A model generated the notes under the pieces. The model was not told the origin of the DNA, made no database searches, and saw only the letters and a program-made list of their open reading frames with translations. A DNA stretch of 64,000 bases from Prorocentrum cordatum (Eukaryota; Sar; Dinophyceae; Prorocentrales; Prorocentraceae): the NCBI GenBank assembly GCA_963575745.1, contig CAUYUJ010017820.1, positions 121,461-185,460 on the forward strand, in the 5' to 3' direction. A program made the position numbers and the translations under genes. Below, piece by piece: positions 11,544-23,805 of this stretch; within the stretch, counting starts at the first letter, position 1; each line of letters opens with the position of its first letter.

Positions 11544-11915
11544 CTAGACACAGGCCCAGGTGCATGAGGCGGCACGGGAGACCCCCCTAGAGACACTGCC
11601 TGGGCGGCACTGCGAACCCCAGGGCACCCCATAAACTTGCTTGATCACTCCCAAACCGAATCGCGCGTTCTCTTCCCGTCTGCGGATGGCGCGCGCGGGG
11701 GAGATGACGTTGGCGCTAGCGATCAGGTGTTCATTTCTGCCAGTGGTTTGACTCATCCGCGCGCCACTCACAAAATGTGTTGCAATTGGCCCTGCGTTCC
11801 GGCCAGGCACACATTCGCTCAAGTCGACAATCACACCTTGGTATGCGTGTTTCTGGAACCTCAACCATCCCCAATGACGAACCAGCCATGGTGCGAAGAT
11901 ATTTGATGCTAGCAA
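11544..11915 (-). pseudogene. Copia integrase C-terminal region
   Basis: This 123-codon frame contains GRNEHLIASANVISPARAIRRREENARF and then VYGVPWGSQ, read in separate pieces. Copia polyproteins of algal type have, after the integrase core, a segment of the form N-E-x-x-I/V-x-T-x-x-G-V-x-x-A-R-x-x-R-R-x-x-E-x-x-R-W followed by G-x-P-W. Order, strand and spacing from the core at 12126-12395 agree. Confidence 0.72.
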
Positions 11916-12125
11916 GTACTACGCTGCACCAAGACTCACTCGAGCGCATGTTCATGCGTGCGCAACGGTGCTTCTACTCTCTAGTGTTGGCTGTCGCGCG
12001 GCCTGCTGGCGCGCGCCGCATTTGCGCGTTATGTCCATTTGTTTCCATGCAACCACGTGCGCAACATCATCGATTGAAGTCCCGTCGTCTGTCTGCACAA
12101 GAGTCGCGCTTGAAAAATGTGCTCG

Positions 12126-12395
12126 TTACCAGTGCTTGACGTTTGAATTTTTCGCGCGAGTGCACGAAGACACTTTACTATTCACTCGCGTCCACGCTCC
12201 ATAACCTGGCGCACAAATTACGATGGAGACACAGGTCATGACTCCGGCATGTTCAGCAGTCTTGACAAAGCAGGAATCTATTTGAATTACCAGGTACGGA
12301 CAGTCTTTCCCGCGCTTGCACGGACACAAATTCGAGCGGCTTTTGGCGCAGAATTCGCACCAACATTGAAATTGCACGCGCGTAAGATTGCGCAA
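12126..12395 (-). pseudogene. Copia integrase: zinc-binding and start of catalytic core
   Basis: The frame reads FQCWCEFCAKSRSN, then CPYLVIQIDSCFVKTAE, then MTCVSIVICAPGYGAW. The first part fits the C-x-x-C half of the HHCC region before the core (usually P-W-C-x-x-C-x-x-x-R-G). The second fits V-Q-I-D-Y-x-F, where Asp is the first residue of the D-D-E triad. The third fits the next strand (V-A-I-D-x-x-T-G-x). The stop at 12126 cuts the core; later D and E residues are not found in frame. This is the clearest domain in the element. Confidence 0.8.
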
Positions 12396-13800
12396 GTCTC
12401 TGTATTGCTTACATACTGGGCCCCTTAGGTGCCTTCGGGGCTACAGGGGCATTGGCTTCTTCAGCTTCTACGGGCAATTGTCGCGGATTCCGCGGCTTGC
12501 TTCTCGGTTTCGCCGCGCATCTCAGATTTTGTCGTGGACGTTGTGGGAAAAGCATTGCGGGCACCCGAGCTTCCCCGAGGATCTTCGAGGGCCCTCCACC
12601 CAGTTGCCGGGGCGATGTTCCATTACACCCACGCGATGCGAATGGTACATGTTTCAGCGACCGTTTCCTCCGTCAATACCCCTTGGAGTCCACCAACCCG
12701 AATGCGCATTACATTAGTCTAGGGGTGCACTACGAATGTTTCCCTTCTTCCGTTTGTCAAGAACTATATGTTTTTCTTGTCGGGCGGCATTCCTCGCGGA
12801 AGCGTTGCTAACAGATTTGCGGGGGGGGGATCTTCTAAGGGTTCCTGAAACGCAACGGACGAGATCGCATGTTTCATGCTCAGGGAGACTCGACCTGGAT
12901 CGACGGACCTAGCCTTGGCACGATACAAGAACCCGAGTTCTTTCACTCTGATTCACCCGAAATGTTTGGGGGGGTGACCGCAACCCGGGCATTCCCAAAC
13001 GTGAATGACATGTTTTGTTGTTTAGTTAGGCGGTTCATTGTAAACCTCGCAATCGATGCATTCCGAAACTCTCCGAATCGAATCACGAGCTGCAACGCTT
13101 TACCATTTGGTCCGATCAGCTGCGATGGGTCGTCTTTGTTTTCCATCCTCTCCATTCCTATGAGCTCGCTGTGATTCCGTCGATCCTGGACGCAGGAGTC
13201 ATCTGAGTGTACGGGGCGAAAGCAGGTCCACCCGCGTGGTCAAACGTGCCAATGTCCAAGAGCACTAGAAGAAACTCATTCGTTGCGTTTCGATGTCCCG
13301 ATGAATGTAAGGCCCCAGTTTATTTGCGATTACCAGGCGGCCGCGAAGCTGAAATCAAGCATTGGAGATTGCTTGGACACGCTCCTGGGGACACGCGGTT
13401 AAAATGGCTCGCTTGCAGCGACAATTACCAACGGATCAACGGACGACATTTGAAAGCGCATGATTTTCCAATGTGTTGATGTCGACGTGGGTTCAACCGA
13501 TGAGTTGTTCTGGTTTGCGTGTTGTCTGCGTTTGTTGCGCGGCGCGACTGCGCGCGCGCAAATTTTCAGCGCGCTCGCAACGCTCGCGCGCACGCACTTA
13601 CGCACGGGCTCGTATTCTGTACTGTTGGTTCCGCCTTGATTTCCCTCTTCCGCGCTGGGGTCACCGTCAGAAGGCAAACGAAACCATTGGGATTTGAGTA
13701 CGCGTTTGCCCAACGGATCCCCTGGAAGAGCAGTCTTCGATTTGCGCTCCAACATCCACGCATGCAAGCACACGGATCGATTTCAATAAAAATCCGACCA
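12396..13800 (-). pseudogene. Copia protease/pre-integrase relic
   Basis: Between gag and integrase, as expected for protease and the GAG-pre-integrase region. LACVDVGAQIEDCSS (about 13735-13780) may be the protease D-S-G-A active site with Ser changed to Val. SQLIGPNGKALQLVIRFGEF (about 13070-13130) resembles the G-x-x-I-x-L stretch ahead of integrase. Several frames are used. Position supports the call more than the sequence does. Confidence 0.45.
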
Positions 13801-13847
13801 GATTGATCTCTCTCATCGCTCTCACACGCGAAACATATTGGTGCAAA

Positions 13848-14300
13848 TTATTGTAGTTGGAATTGCGGCCCATCATTCCAAGGTGTGTTCTCCAAAACCT
13901 TGTGGTCATTCGAATGGGACTGGGGCGCAACCTCTGCTGACCTGATACTTTTCTGGTTTACCTTACCTGTGCCGTGAAACGTACATTCGGAAGCCCAATG
14001 GTTCCACGATTGCAAATGTCGCACCACTTTTGTGGCTAACATTTGCGGCTGACAGCCTTTCCAGAAGAGGTATCGGATCCTTGCCAGCCGTTTTGAAACC
14101 ATTGAGGCCATTGATTGGGCCGTCCCCAGGAGGAATGTGATTATGTTTGTTGGGGTTCGCCCAGTCTTTTTCCTAGTCTGGCCTACTTGTATAATTTTTC
14201 TCTTCCCTGTTTCTAAAGTTGATATGTTACTGTTCCTCTTGTCTTTCTTGTTTGTCCTCCTGCATCCACTCTGGGGAAACCTTTTTGCCAAATCAGGAAG
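13848..14300 (-). pseudogene. Copia gag C-terminal part with split zinc knuckle
   Basis: CDIC (14012-14023) lies in one frame and HWASEC (13983-14000) in the next, which together give a C-x2-C-xn-H-x4-C gag knuckle broken by one frameshift, followed by FHGTGKV. A Lys/Asn/Arg-rich stretch precedes it, as in retroviral-type gag nucleocapsids. The order relative to the gag body (14.42-14.95 kb) and protease is correct. Confidence 0.65.
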
Positions 14301-14419
14301 CGATTTCTGATGTGGCAGAAAAGGGTTTGTCCAGTCTCACGATCCATGGACGAACTCCAAAATCTTCTGCTTGGTCAAGTGTGTGTGTGTGTTTGTGTTC
14401 AACCCAAAGTATCGTCTCC

Positions 14420-14952
14420 TTGATTTGGAATTGTCTAGATAATTGCTGCGATCTCTACGTCATCGGAACACTCTTCTGGGCTTGCAAGATCATTGTGCTG
14501 CTGCACAAGAACGTCGAGCTCTGCCAGCCTCTTTAGCGAACTGTCCATTTGATCGGTGGAGGAATCGTAATTCAAGGTTGCCGTCATAATTCCTCCAAGT
14601 GTATGTCTGCAAGTTGGGTCATATCGGGCGCATGTGTTTCGCCACAGTTCGATTGCGGTTCCCTATTCAAGTTCGCGGAACACCTTAGCCATTTCTTCAT
14701 TGACAAGGTCGACTTACACGTCAGCAAGATTTGTTGCATGTTGTTTCACAGGAGCGGCCATTTCTGAAAGTTGTATGTGATCATGCCTCGGCCTTGCAAG
14801 CTCCATGTCCCCCACACACACATTTCACCATTCACAGCATCTGCAAAGTTTTCAAATTGAAACGGCCAGTCTAGCCAATCAGAATTTCTGCCTGACAAAT
14901 CTTTGACGCTCGTTCCGAAAAAAGTCTCGTGCTCATAACCCTTATGGGCCAT
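14420..14952 (-). pseudogene. Copia gag body (degenerate)
   Basis: The N-terminal frame 14952-14746 contains LSGRNSDWLDWPFQFENFAD, matching the F-x-G-x-x-x-x-W-x-x-W-x-F-x-F-E start of copia gag. A second frame (about 14640-14450) reads YDPTCRHTLGGIMTATLN, then SLKRLAELDVLVQQHNDL and DVEIAAII. This fits the later helices (Y-x-P-x-x-x-x-R...; L-x-x-W/L-E-x-x-V; D-x-x-x-I-A-x-I). Stops and frameshifts break it. Confidence 0.65.
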
Positions 14953-15030
14953 TTCTTTATCCCGGGACTATTCCGAGAACGGTTCCCCAGGTTCATCGTG
15001 GATCTGAATCCTACGATGATTTGAACCACA

Positions 15031-15042
15031 GTTCCGCTACCA
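15031..15042 (-). other. Primer-binding site
   Basis: Minus strand TGGTAGCGGAAC directly follows the ..TTGCA end of the 5' LTR. Most LTR elements begin their PBS with TGG (complement of a tRNA CCA end), and initiator-Met PBSs start TGGTA. The tRNA itself cannot be named from this window. Confidence 0.62.
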
Positions 15043-15155
15043 TGCAAGAGATAATATACGTTTTTCCTCGGATGGGCTTGACCCCAGCCGGTTGCGGAAC
15101 GGACAAGGCGGGTAAGGTGAGGCGAGAGACGGGTACAAATGTTTGATTCCCGACA
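15043..15155 (-). repeat. 5' LTR of the copia element
   Basis: Minus strand starts TGTCGGGAATCA, a very typical copia LTR start, and ends TTGCA. About 113 bp. Aligns with 4445-4535 with 17 mismatches in 91, many of them C/T or A/G. Confidence 0.74.
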
Positions 15156-18052
15156 TTTATTATGTTTCTTCCTCCTTTCTCCGCCTCCTCCTCCTCCTCC
15201 TCCTTCTCCTCCTCTTTTTCCTCCTGGCTTTCTGTAGCCGTTTTTGCCCAAGACGTTTTTTGCCCGTGGCAGAGGCAGGGCACGGATACCGCTGGCCCGC
15301 AGTAGTCTTTCGCTCTTTTCTGGGGTCCGCCAGCGTCGGGGGCTTCAGCTACCCCAAGCGTGGTCCCTCAGTGGCTGGCCGGCTTGGCGCGCCCCTCGTC
15401 GTCTCTTGCCGTCGGCGATGGCACCGTTCCCCTAGGAATGGCATTGCAAGACCTGTCTGCATCCAAAGTCGGGCAAGCCGTTCCTCAGTCTTGCTGAGAA
15501 CAAGAGATGCTTCATTTGCGGGAAGGCAAAGGCACCGCGCTCGGCGAGGACCTCGCGTGCCCGCGAGGCTCGGCACGGCAGCTGCACACGGCAAAAACAG
15601 TACAGGTCTTCCCCCCCTTTTTTTGGTTGCCCCCTCCCCGTTCAGCCTCCTCTTCCTCCCTCCTCCATCCCCCCCTCCTCACCCCCCATCCTCCCGCTTC
15701 CCTCCTCCCCACGCCCGCCCCCGCCTCCGCCTCCTCCCTGCCGCGGGCTGGCGAACGCTGGCGATCCGAGCCGATCCGCTGCTTTACATCCCCTTTCCCT
15801 TCCATTTCCCTCGCCCCTCGACCGTTTCGTCCTCCGCCATTGCTCCCCTCTCCTGTCGTGGCCCACCCACTCGCAGGAGAGCTGCAGCGAGATGGGTGCC
15901 ACGAAGCTGAAGCTGGGCGGCCCTGTGCGCTCGCGCTTGCAAGCTCTCCTCAGCAGATCCTCCCCCTTTTGCGCGAGGCATCCTCCCTCCATGTTCTCCC
16001 CCCTCCCTCCTCACCCCCGCCCTGCCTCCTCGTCTTCCCCTCTCTTCTCCCTGTCCCCCTCCCTTCTGGAGGAGGAGGAGGAGGAGGAGGAAGAGGAGGA
16101 GGAGGAGGAGGAGGAGTTGTGCGTTCTAGCGGGTTCCGGGGGAGGGGCTGGGACGCTCGGAGGCTCCAGGCTTGTGGAGTCGCAAGACCCGGCGAGCAGG
16201 GCACCCGAAGGGCGTGGAAAGGCCTGGCGAAGAGCTTTGGAGAGACCCGGAGAGAGCTTCCGAAGGACCTCCTGGAGAGCTTCCGGGCACGGGGCCACGG
16301 GGCCACGGGGCCACGGCCACAGCCAGGGCTAGGATCGGGGCCGGGGCCAAGACCACAAATCCCCCCCACAGAGGGAATTCACCCCTCCCTGTCCCCGTCC
16401 ACATGTGGGACCAGCCCCCAGGACCCGCCAGGACCACTGAGGGGCGGCAATCTGATCCGGGACCCCCACCCCGACCGGGAAACGCTCAGAAAGGGTCTCT
16501 CGGGACAGATCTCCAGCTCAAGCGAGCCGCGCCGAGGTGTGTGGGCCGCCGCCGGAAGGACCCCCGGGGCGGCCCTCCGGCTCCGGCTTCTCATCGAACG
16601 ACCCTCTCTTGGCTCTAAGGAGCTATCCGGGAGCTGTTTGCGGTTCCGGACTTTGTGTTTCGAGTCCCCCGGCGTCTCCGCAGGATTGTTTCACGGAAAT
16701 CTGCGGTCGCTGCGATGCCGTGGAAGGCGTGCCCACCCCGCTCCCAGGACGCCGTGGACCTGCCTGTTGGAACACATTTTGGGCTGCCAGCTCGACTGCC
16801 TTTGCACGAACAGGCGCTCTTTTTTTTGCTCATGTCGTGCGCTCGCTTCGGCTGAACTGGCGCACGGCGAGTGCGTGCCGCGAGCACCGAGCGCAAATTG
16901 TGCGCAAGCGCGCTGTTATCAGAGGCGACGCCGTCGCAGGCGCCTCCGAAGATGTCCGCGGCGGCCCTTTAGACAGGTCTCTCATCGCGAGCCCGAGAAG
17001 CACAGTGGGTAGGGGCGCTGTCGAATTCGAGAGTTCTGCGGTTGCACAGGCATTATTTTGCACAGCTCGGCACCTTGGCGCGAACGGCAGAACGACCCGT
17101 CTTCGAAAGCATTATGCTGACACGGTTAGCGGCCTTAAAGGTGCATGTTTTCACGCAGGTTGCGCAAAGACACCATAATGCGAATCCCCCATTGGGATGC
17201 GAGCGGTTACTAAAGTGGGTTCGAAGGAATGCGAAGAGTTGGATAAGGCACACGATGGCGCGCTGCGCGCAAGTAATACCAGCTAACTGCGATTCAACCA
17301 TCTGGTGCAAGAGGTGGAGCGCACATGCCGCCGAGCTATGAAGGAGAGCATAAAGACACCGCATCGTCCGGCAGAGCTCAGGCGATGAGGTGACCGTCTG
17401 CCTTGACCTCACAGAACAAAAAATAAGTTTACGCAACGGGCGAACGCGAGGGGACGCCGTCGTGGATCCCCCAGGCTAGGACGTCAGCCGAGGTGCGCAA
17501 GCATCGGTTTCCAGGCTGACTTGACGCGAGACGGGTTCCAGCCAGAGGAAGACCGATATTTCTGTCGCGGCGGCAGCGCACACCCACGCACGAGCCCGCT
17601 TGCCCAGCGGGTCACGTTCGATGTGGGAAGTTTTGCACGCAGGCGCTAAGGCCAGCAGCTCAACGGTCAAGAAGCCTTCCCCCCCGCCGTCGGGAAGCGC
17701 ACCAGAGCGCGGCCGTGGAGACAGCAGGCACATGGGATAGTCCGAGGTATGCAGGGAGTACGGCTTCCTTGGCGGGACTGCCCTGTTGTGAGGAAATCAG
17801 GAGTCAGGTGTTCTTGACGTGCTGCTTTGTTGCCCCTCGCCGCCACTGTTCTCATCAGCGCACCAGTGTATGATCATTATTGTGAGTGATAGTAATAATA
17901 TGCATAGCATTGTTATTATTGTTACTATTGTTAACAATAGCAACACTAATAAAAACTAGTTTAACAGTAACAGCAATGATAACAGTAGTTATTCGATTAA
18001 AGATAGACAGCATAAGCATCACCATAGCAATAGCAATATTAATAGTAGTAAT
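15156..18052. other. Intergenic; TCC and GGA tracts, no gene recognised
   Basis: Contains (TCC)n at about 15180-15225 and (GGA)n at 16068-16115. The long plus frame crossing 15.5-17.0 kb is Pro/Ser/Arg-rich and shaped by these tracts. From 16.65 to 17.87 kb the DNA is more complex, with 90-210-codon frames on both strands, but I see no domain. Confidence 0.4.
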
Positions 18053-18592
<540 letters not shown>

Positions 18593-18599
18593 ATTGCTA

Positions 18600-21080
18600 G
18601 TAATATTGTTAATTATGGCATTATTCGTATTGTGACGTTGCCTCTGTCAGGCGGGGCTCAGACCATGATGAATCGTCCCAGGGCATTCCGTAACGCTTTC
18701 AGAGCGTTTTGGAACGCTCTGGAACGGCCGCCGTGTCCGATACATCCATCAGAACCGCCGGATCTCAGAGATCCCGATTTGTCCTGTTCCAATGTTGTCC
18801 CAGTCTTGACTTCGTCTTGCTTTGTTGACCCTTGCCCCTCCTGTTCTCATCAGCGCATCGGCGCCCAGAGTTGTGAGGATGCGGTGCCCGTTCTTGTCTC
18901 GTGCCCGCGGTGGCGATCCCAAGCCGTTCTTCGACGGCCCGCAGGTACCACCTGCCGAGGTCGTCCCGGGTTGCACGGAGGTATGCGACATGATCAAGAG
19001 CATGAAGGATAGCGCCGTGGAGGAGGAAGAGGAGGAGCAGGAGGAGGAGGAAAACGACAACGACGACAACGACGACGACGACGAACGAGGACGACGAGAA
19101 GAAAGGAAGGGAGAGGAGGGGCAGTCTACGGTGGAGTAAGCAGGAACGGGCTTGGGCTTCGGCGTCTCTCTATTTCTCTCAATCTCTCTCTCTCTCTCTT
19201 TCTTTATTTCTTTCTCTCTCTCTCTCTCTCTCCCCCCTTCTCTCTCTCTCTCTCTCTCTTTCTCGCTTTCTCGCCCTAATCTCCATGGATCCTTGAGCAC
19301 GCGAGGTTTCAGGAAGAAACCAGCTGGTGATTCTAGATGTCGGCCCGCTCGGGTCCTGGAACTCGTGTTTTGGGCGCGGGCCGGAGAAGCATGAGGGCCA
19401 GGAAGCTGAGTCAACGGCAAAGGAGCACCAGGGGGGTGTGATGCTTCTTATCGCAGCGTTGTTTTCCTTTTCCAACCTGACTCGGCGCGTCCCCTGAGAA
19501 TCCCAAGCTTTTTACTCCCGCTCCCTCTCCCCTACTCCCCCATTCCTATCACGCCCCCCTCATTCAGGCGATCGCAAACATGGATCAAGGGGGCGCGGAG
19601 TAGCGACGGGTCCCGCGTTTCCATGGGAAATCGCGGGTTTCCGCCGCCGAACGAGGCGGCACCGGCCTCATTTTGGGGAGGGCACCTCCCCCGATCCATG
19701 GATTTGGCGACCGCGCGCCAAATCCATGGATCGCTAATCCAGGTTTGCGCGCCCCCGACTCGTTCATCTCCTCTCTGAATCTCCCCCATCTCTTCCAGCT
19801 TCCCTGTCCTCGCACCCCCTGGGCGAGCAGAGAGAAGTCGCGGGATGCGTTGCTGGCGCCGCGCGCGCGGAGCCGTCGCGCGACCAGCCAGGGCCCCGCG
19901 CGGCACCACCAGAAGGGCGAAGGGCCGAGGGGGCTCGCTTGGAAATCTTGCGTTTGGCGCAGGCTCAGAAGGTGCCTGTGATCGACGCTGCCAGGGCGCC
20001 GCGCGAGGCCGTAACACCCGCGCCTCGCGCGGCTTTCCACGGCGGCGGGCTTGTCGAAGAGGCGGCGCGCGAAGTGCGGGCTGCGAGGCGCGCAAGGGTG
20101 GCCAGGCCAGAGGAGAGCGCCGCCATCGCGCTGGCGGCTTACGCCGCTGCCCCCAGACAGCGGCCGAACTCTCGGCAGCGGTCTGGGAGCCTGGGTTCGC
20201 GCCTGAGGCTGCACTAATCGAGGAGCAAAGGACGGCATGTGGGCATACACCTTAGGACCGCCGCGCAGATTCCCTGCGCCTGCGTTGGACCCCCCTGAGC
20301 GCGCCAGGGAGAGGGGGCCGTCCAGCGCCGATCCGAGAGATCCGCGCGGGCTTCCGAAAGTGCATGCTTGCGCAGTGCTTTCTCCTTCTGGCTGAAGGGC
20401 GCCTCCTCGAGGAGCCCGGCCACAGCAGAGGCAGCGCCTGCCTTGCCGACCGCCGGCGAGGCCCCGGTGTCGGGAGCGGCGAAGGAGAGGTGCGGCCCGC
20501 TCTTTGGCCGAGCGCGCGCGGGCGCCCGTTGTTGGCTCGGCCGCCTGCCACTGCTGCGGCGCAAGCTTGAGCCGTGGCGGCCCTCCACGGCCACTGTGTT
20601 GGCGTCGCTGGGTCCCTTGGTGACCCCGTCGGTCGGCCAGCTCCGCCTCGATGGCCTGCGCGTCCTGGCCCCAGGCCCGGCAAGCCCGTGGCCGCTCGGC
20701 CCAGCGCGGGCTGGCAACGCCGAGGCGCTCCCTGCGTCGGCGGGGAGGAGCCGACCACCGCGGTGGGCCGGCGGGTTGAGCCCAGATCACCCGCGGGGGG
20801 CGCGGAGATAGCCGCGCTTCGAGGCCTGTGCTGTGTCGGAGGCCCAGGCCCCCTTCGGGTCATGGAAAAATCACGACGGGCAGTTTGGGTTCCTATCGTC
20901 CAGCCTTCGGGGGCCTTCGCCGGCCTCCAGGGCCGTCAGAAACGGCTCAGGATGAAAAGCCGATCCCTGGGAATGGGTCGAGACCTTCGGGGGCCCATGT
21001 CATCCAAAAAGCATGATGCCGGGGTTCTGCTGAGGCGCCCTTTCTCCAAGGGCTGCGGCGGGAGGGCGCGAAGATAGCCG
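18600..21080. other. Intergenic; GAG/GAC, CT tracts; no gene recognised
   Basis: (GAG)n/(GAC)n at about 19020-19085 and (CT)n at 19165-19270. The long minus frame across 19.6-20.8 kb is Ala/Arg/Gly/Pro-rich in very high GC DNA and looks like chance. 20860-21000 holds a copy of the TCACGACGGGCAGTTT repeat family. Confidence 0.45.
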
Positions 21081-21595
21081 CGCATCGCCGTGGGCGATGC
21101 GCGAAGTTGGCTGCCTTCGGGGATGCGCGGCCTGGAGCTCCTCGCCGAATCGAACAAGACAAACGGCACAGGCACAAGCACAAATTTCCGAGTGTCCGCG
21201 CGGATCTGTCAGATCGGCGCTGGAACCCCCAGGCGTTGTTGCTCACTCGCTGTTTCAGGGTTTTGCACTAACAGAAATCCACGCAAAATTCCGCTGCAGC
21301 ACGTCTGCAAGGTCGGTGCAGTGATAAGTGGAGCGGGCCCCCATGCGGGGCTGCCTGGGAGCGCGCGCGCTGCTCAACTCTTGCGTGCGGCTTTGCGGCG
21401 CTCCGAGGCTGACAGCGACTGGGCGCGGCTGCGTCCCCCCTCGGTCGAGATCATCGCCGCCATCATCATCAGGATAAATTGCACACTCGGCCTCCCCCTC
21501 ATCCTCTTCATCACCCTGCTCCTGACCTCCTTCGTGCTGCTCCTCCCCCTCATCTACATCATCCTGAATATCCTCATTCGTCCTCCTCCTTCTCC

Positions 21596-21667
21596 CTCTC
21601 CTTCCTCCTCCTCCTCCTCCTCCTCCTCCTCCTCCTCCTCCTCCTCCTCCTCCTCCTCCTCCTCCTC
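21596..21667. repeat. (TCC)n microsatellite
   Basis: About 24 TCC triplets just before the 102-bp satellite. Confidence 0.95.
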
Positions 21668-21804
21668 CTTTTTCCCAACCCTCATATGGTTGGGCACTCG
21701 TTTTGAATAGAGCAGTGTGGTCGCCCCGTCCTTCTCCTCCTCCCCCCTCCTCCCCTCCTCCTCTCCTGTTTCCTGTGTTCCCCTCTCCTCTTCTCTCGTG
21801 CCGT

Positions 21805-23805
21805 CGGGCTGCGATCTGCGCAATTGTCGCCACTTTCGTGGGCTCTGGGAGGCCCAGCGGAGGTACGTCCAACGCGGATCACCTCGGGACCTCGCGGCGC
21901 CCTGGGGGGCTGCGATCTGCGCAATTGTCGCCACTTTCGTGGGCTCCTGGGAGGCCCAGCGGAGGTACGTCCAACGCGGATCACCTCGGGACCTCGCGGC
22001 GCCCTGGGGGGCTGCGATCTGCGCAATTGTCGCCACTTTCGTGGGCTCCTGGGAGGCCCAGCGGAGGTAAGTCCAACGCGGATCACCTCGGGACCTCGCG
22101 GCGCCCTGGGGGGCTGCGATCTGCGCAATTGTCGCCAGTTTCGTGGGCTCCTGGGAGGCCCAGCGGAGGTGCGTCCAACGCGGATCACTTCGGGACCTCG
22201 GGTGCCTTGGGGGCTGCGATCTGCGCAACTGTCGCCACTTTCGTGGGCTCCTGGGAGGCCCAGAGGAGGTACGTCCGACGCGGATCACCTCGGGACCTCG
22301 CGGCGCCTTGGGGGGCTGCGATCTGCGCAACTGTCGCCATGTTCGTGGGCTCCTGGGAGGCCCAGCGGAGGTACGTCCAACGCGGATCACCTCGGGACCT
22401 CGCGGCGCCTGGGGGGCTGCGATCTGCGCCACTGTCGCCACTTTCGTGGGCTCCTGGGATGCCCAGCGGAGGTACGTCCAACGCGGATCACCTCGGGACC
22501 TCGCGGCGCCCTGGGGGGCTGCGATCTGCGCAATTGTCGCCACTTTCGTGGGCTCCTGGGATGCCCAGCGGAGGTACGTCCAACGCGGATCACCTCGGGA
22601 CCTCGCGGCGCCCTGGGGGGCTGCGATCTGCGAAATTGTCGCCACGTTCGTGGGCTCTTGGGAGGCCCAGCGGAGGTAAGTTCAACGCGGATCACCTCGG
22701 GACCTCGCGGTGCTTTGGGGGTTGCGATTTGCGCAACTGTCGCCATTTTCGTGGGCTCCTGGGAGGCCCAGCGGAGGTGCGTCCAACGCGGATCACTTCG
22801 GGACCTCGCGGCGCCTTGGAGGGCTGCGATCTGCGCGATCGTCGCCAGTTTCGTGGGCTCCTGGGAGGCCCAGCGGAGGTACGTCCAACGCGGATCACCT
22901 CGGGACCTCGCGGCGCTTTGGGGGGCTGCGATCTGCGCAATTGTCGCCACTTTCGTGGCTCCTGGGAGGCCCAGCGGAGGTACGTCCAACGCGGATCACC
23001 TCGGGACCTCGCGGCGCCCTGGGGGGCTGCGATCTGCGCAATTGTCGCCATTTTCGTGGGCTCCTGGGAGGCCCAGCGGAGGTAAGTCCAACGCGGATCA
23101 CCTCGGGACCTCGCTGCGCTCTGGGGGGCTGCAATCTGCGCAATTGTCGCCATTTTCGTGGGCTCCTGGGAGGCCCAGCGGAGGTACGTCCAACGCGGAT
23201 CACCTCGGGACCTCGCGGCGCCTTGGGGGGGTGCGATCTGCGCGATTGTCGCCACGTTCGTGGGCTCCTGGGAGGCCCAGCGGAGGTACGTCCAACGCGG
23301 ATCACCTCGGGACCTCGCGGTGCCTTGGGGGGTTGCGATCTGCGCAACTGTCGCCATTTTCGTGGGCTCCTGGGAGGCCCAGCGGAGGCACGTCCAACGC
23401 TGATCACCTCGGGACCTCGCGGCGCCCTGGGGGGTTGCGATCTGCGCGATTGTCGCCACTTTCGTGGGCTCCTGGGAGGCCCAGCGGAGGTACGTCCAAC
23501 GCGGATCACCTCGGGACCTCGCGGTGCTTTGGGGGGGTGCGATCTGTGCAATTGTCGCCTTTTTCGTGGGCTCCTGGGAGGCCCAGCGGAGGTACGTCCA
23601 ACGCGGAACACCTCGGGACCTCGCGGTGCCTTGGGGGGCTGCGATCTGCGCAATTGTCGCCAGTTTCGTGAATTCTTGGGAGGCCCAGCGGAGGTAAGTC
23701 CAACACGGATCACTTCGAGATCTCGCGGTGTGTTGGGGGGGTTGCGATCTGCGCAATTGTCGCCATGTTCGTGGGCTCCTGGGAGGCCCAGGAGAGGTAC
23801 GTCTT
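21805..23805. repeat. 102-bp tandem satellite, about 19-20 units
   Basis: Units such as 21910-22011 and 22012-22113 start CTGCGATCTGCGCAATTGTC and include GGGAGGCCCAGCGGAGGTACGTCC and GATCACCTCGGGACCTCGCGG. The period is exactly 102 bp for most units, with a few 1-bp indels. Units differ by scattered substitutions (AATTGTCGCC/AACTGTCGCC, GGTACGT/GGTAAGT). As 102 = 34 codons with no stop, long frames run on both strands. These yield 34-residue repeats with no known domain. Each unit holds an AGGTACGT/AGGTAAGT word resembling a splice donor. Confidence 0.97.

Larger units (their letters stand above)
4445..15155 (-). mobile_element. Degenerate Ty1/copia LTR retrotransposon, interrupted by a nested insertion
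   Basis: Read on the minus strand, the parts come in canonical copia order: LTR, primer-binding site, gag with a zinc knuckle, protease relic, integrase, reverse transcriptase, RNase H, polypurine tract, LTR. Integrase before RT is the Ty1/copia order; gypsy elements have the reverse. All coding parts carry frameshifts and stops, so the copy is dead. The LTRs match at 74 of 91 ungapped positions (about 81%), so the insertion is old. About 4.2-4.4 kb between integrase and RT (7114-11493) is foreign or rearranged; without it the element is about 6.4 kb. No target-site duplication is visible (CCTCC on the left, TTTAT on the right). Copia elements are common in dinoflagellate genomes. Confidence 0.83.

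Noticed and set aside
12415-12445. Minus-strand GTAGCCCCGAAGG... resembling the SL relic upstream of ORF B
   Set aside because: Matches only the first 8-9 bases; the TTTGGCTCAAG half is not there, and it lies inside the copia integrase region.
15507-17012. 501-codon plus ORF
   Set aside because: Runs through TCC and GGA tracts; low-complexity and no domain.
17480-17735. Possible second copia protease fragment (shared DPLGKR with 13.7 kb)
   Set aside because: Only six residues match and flanks do not align; too weak.
19585-20790. 401-codon minus ORF
   Set aside because: Ala/Arg/Gly/Pro composition of very high GC DNA, overlapping open frames on the other strand, no domain.
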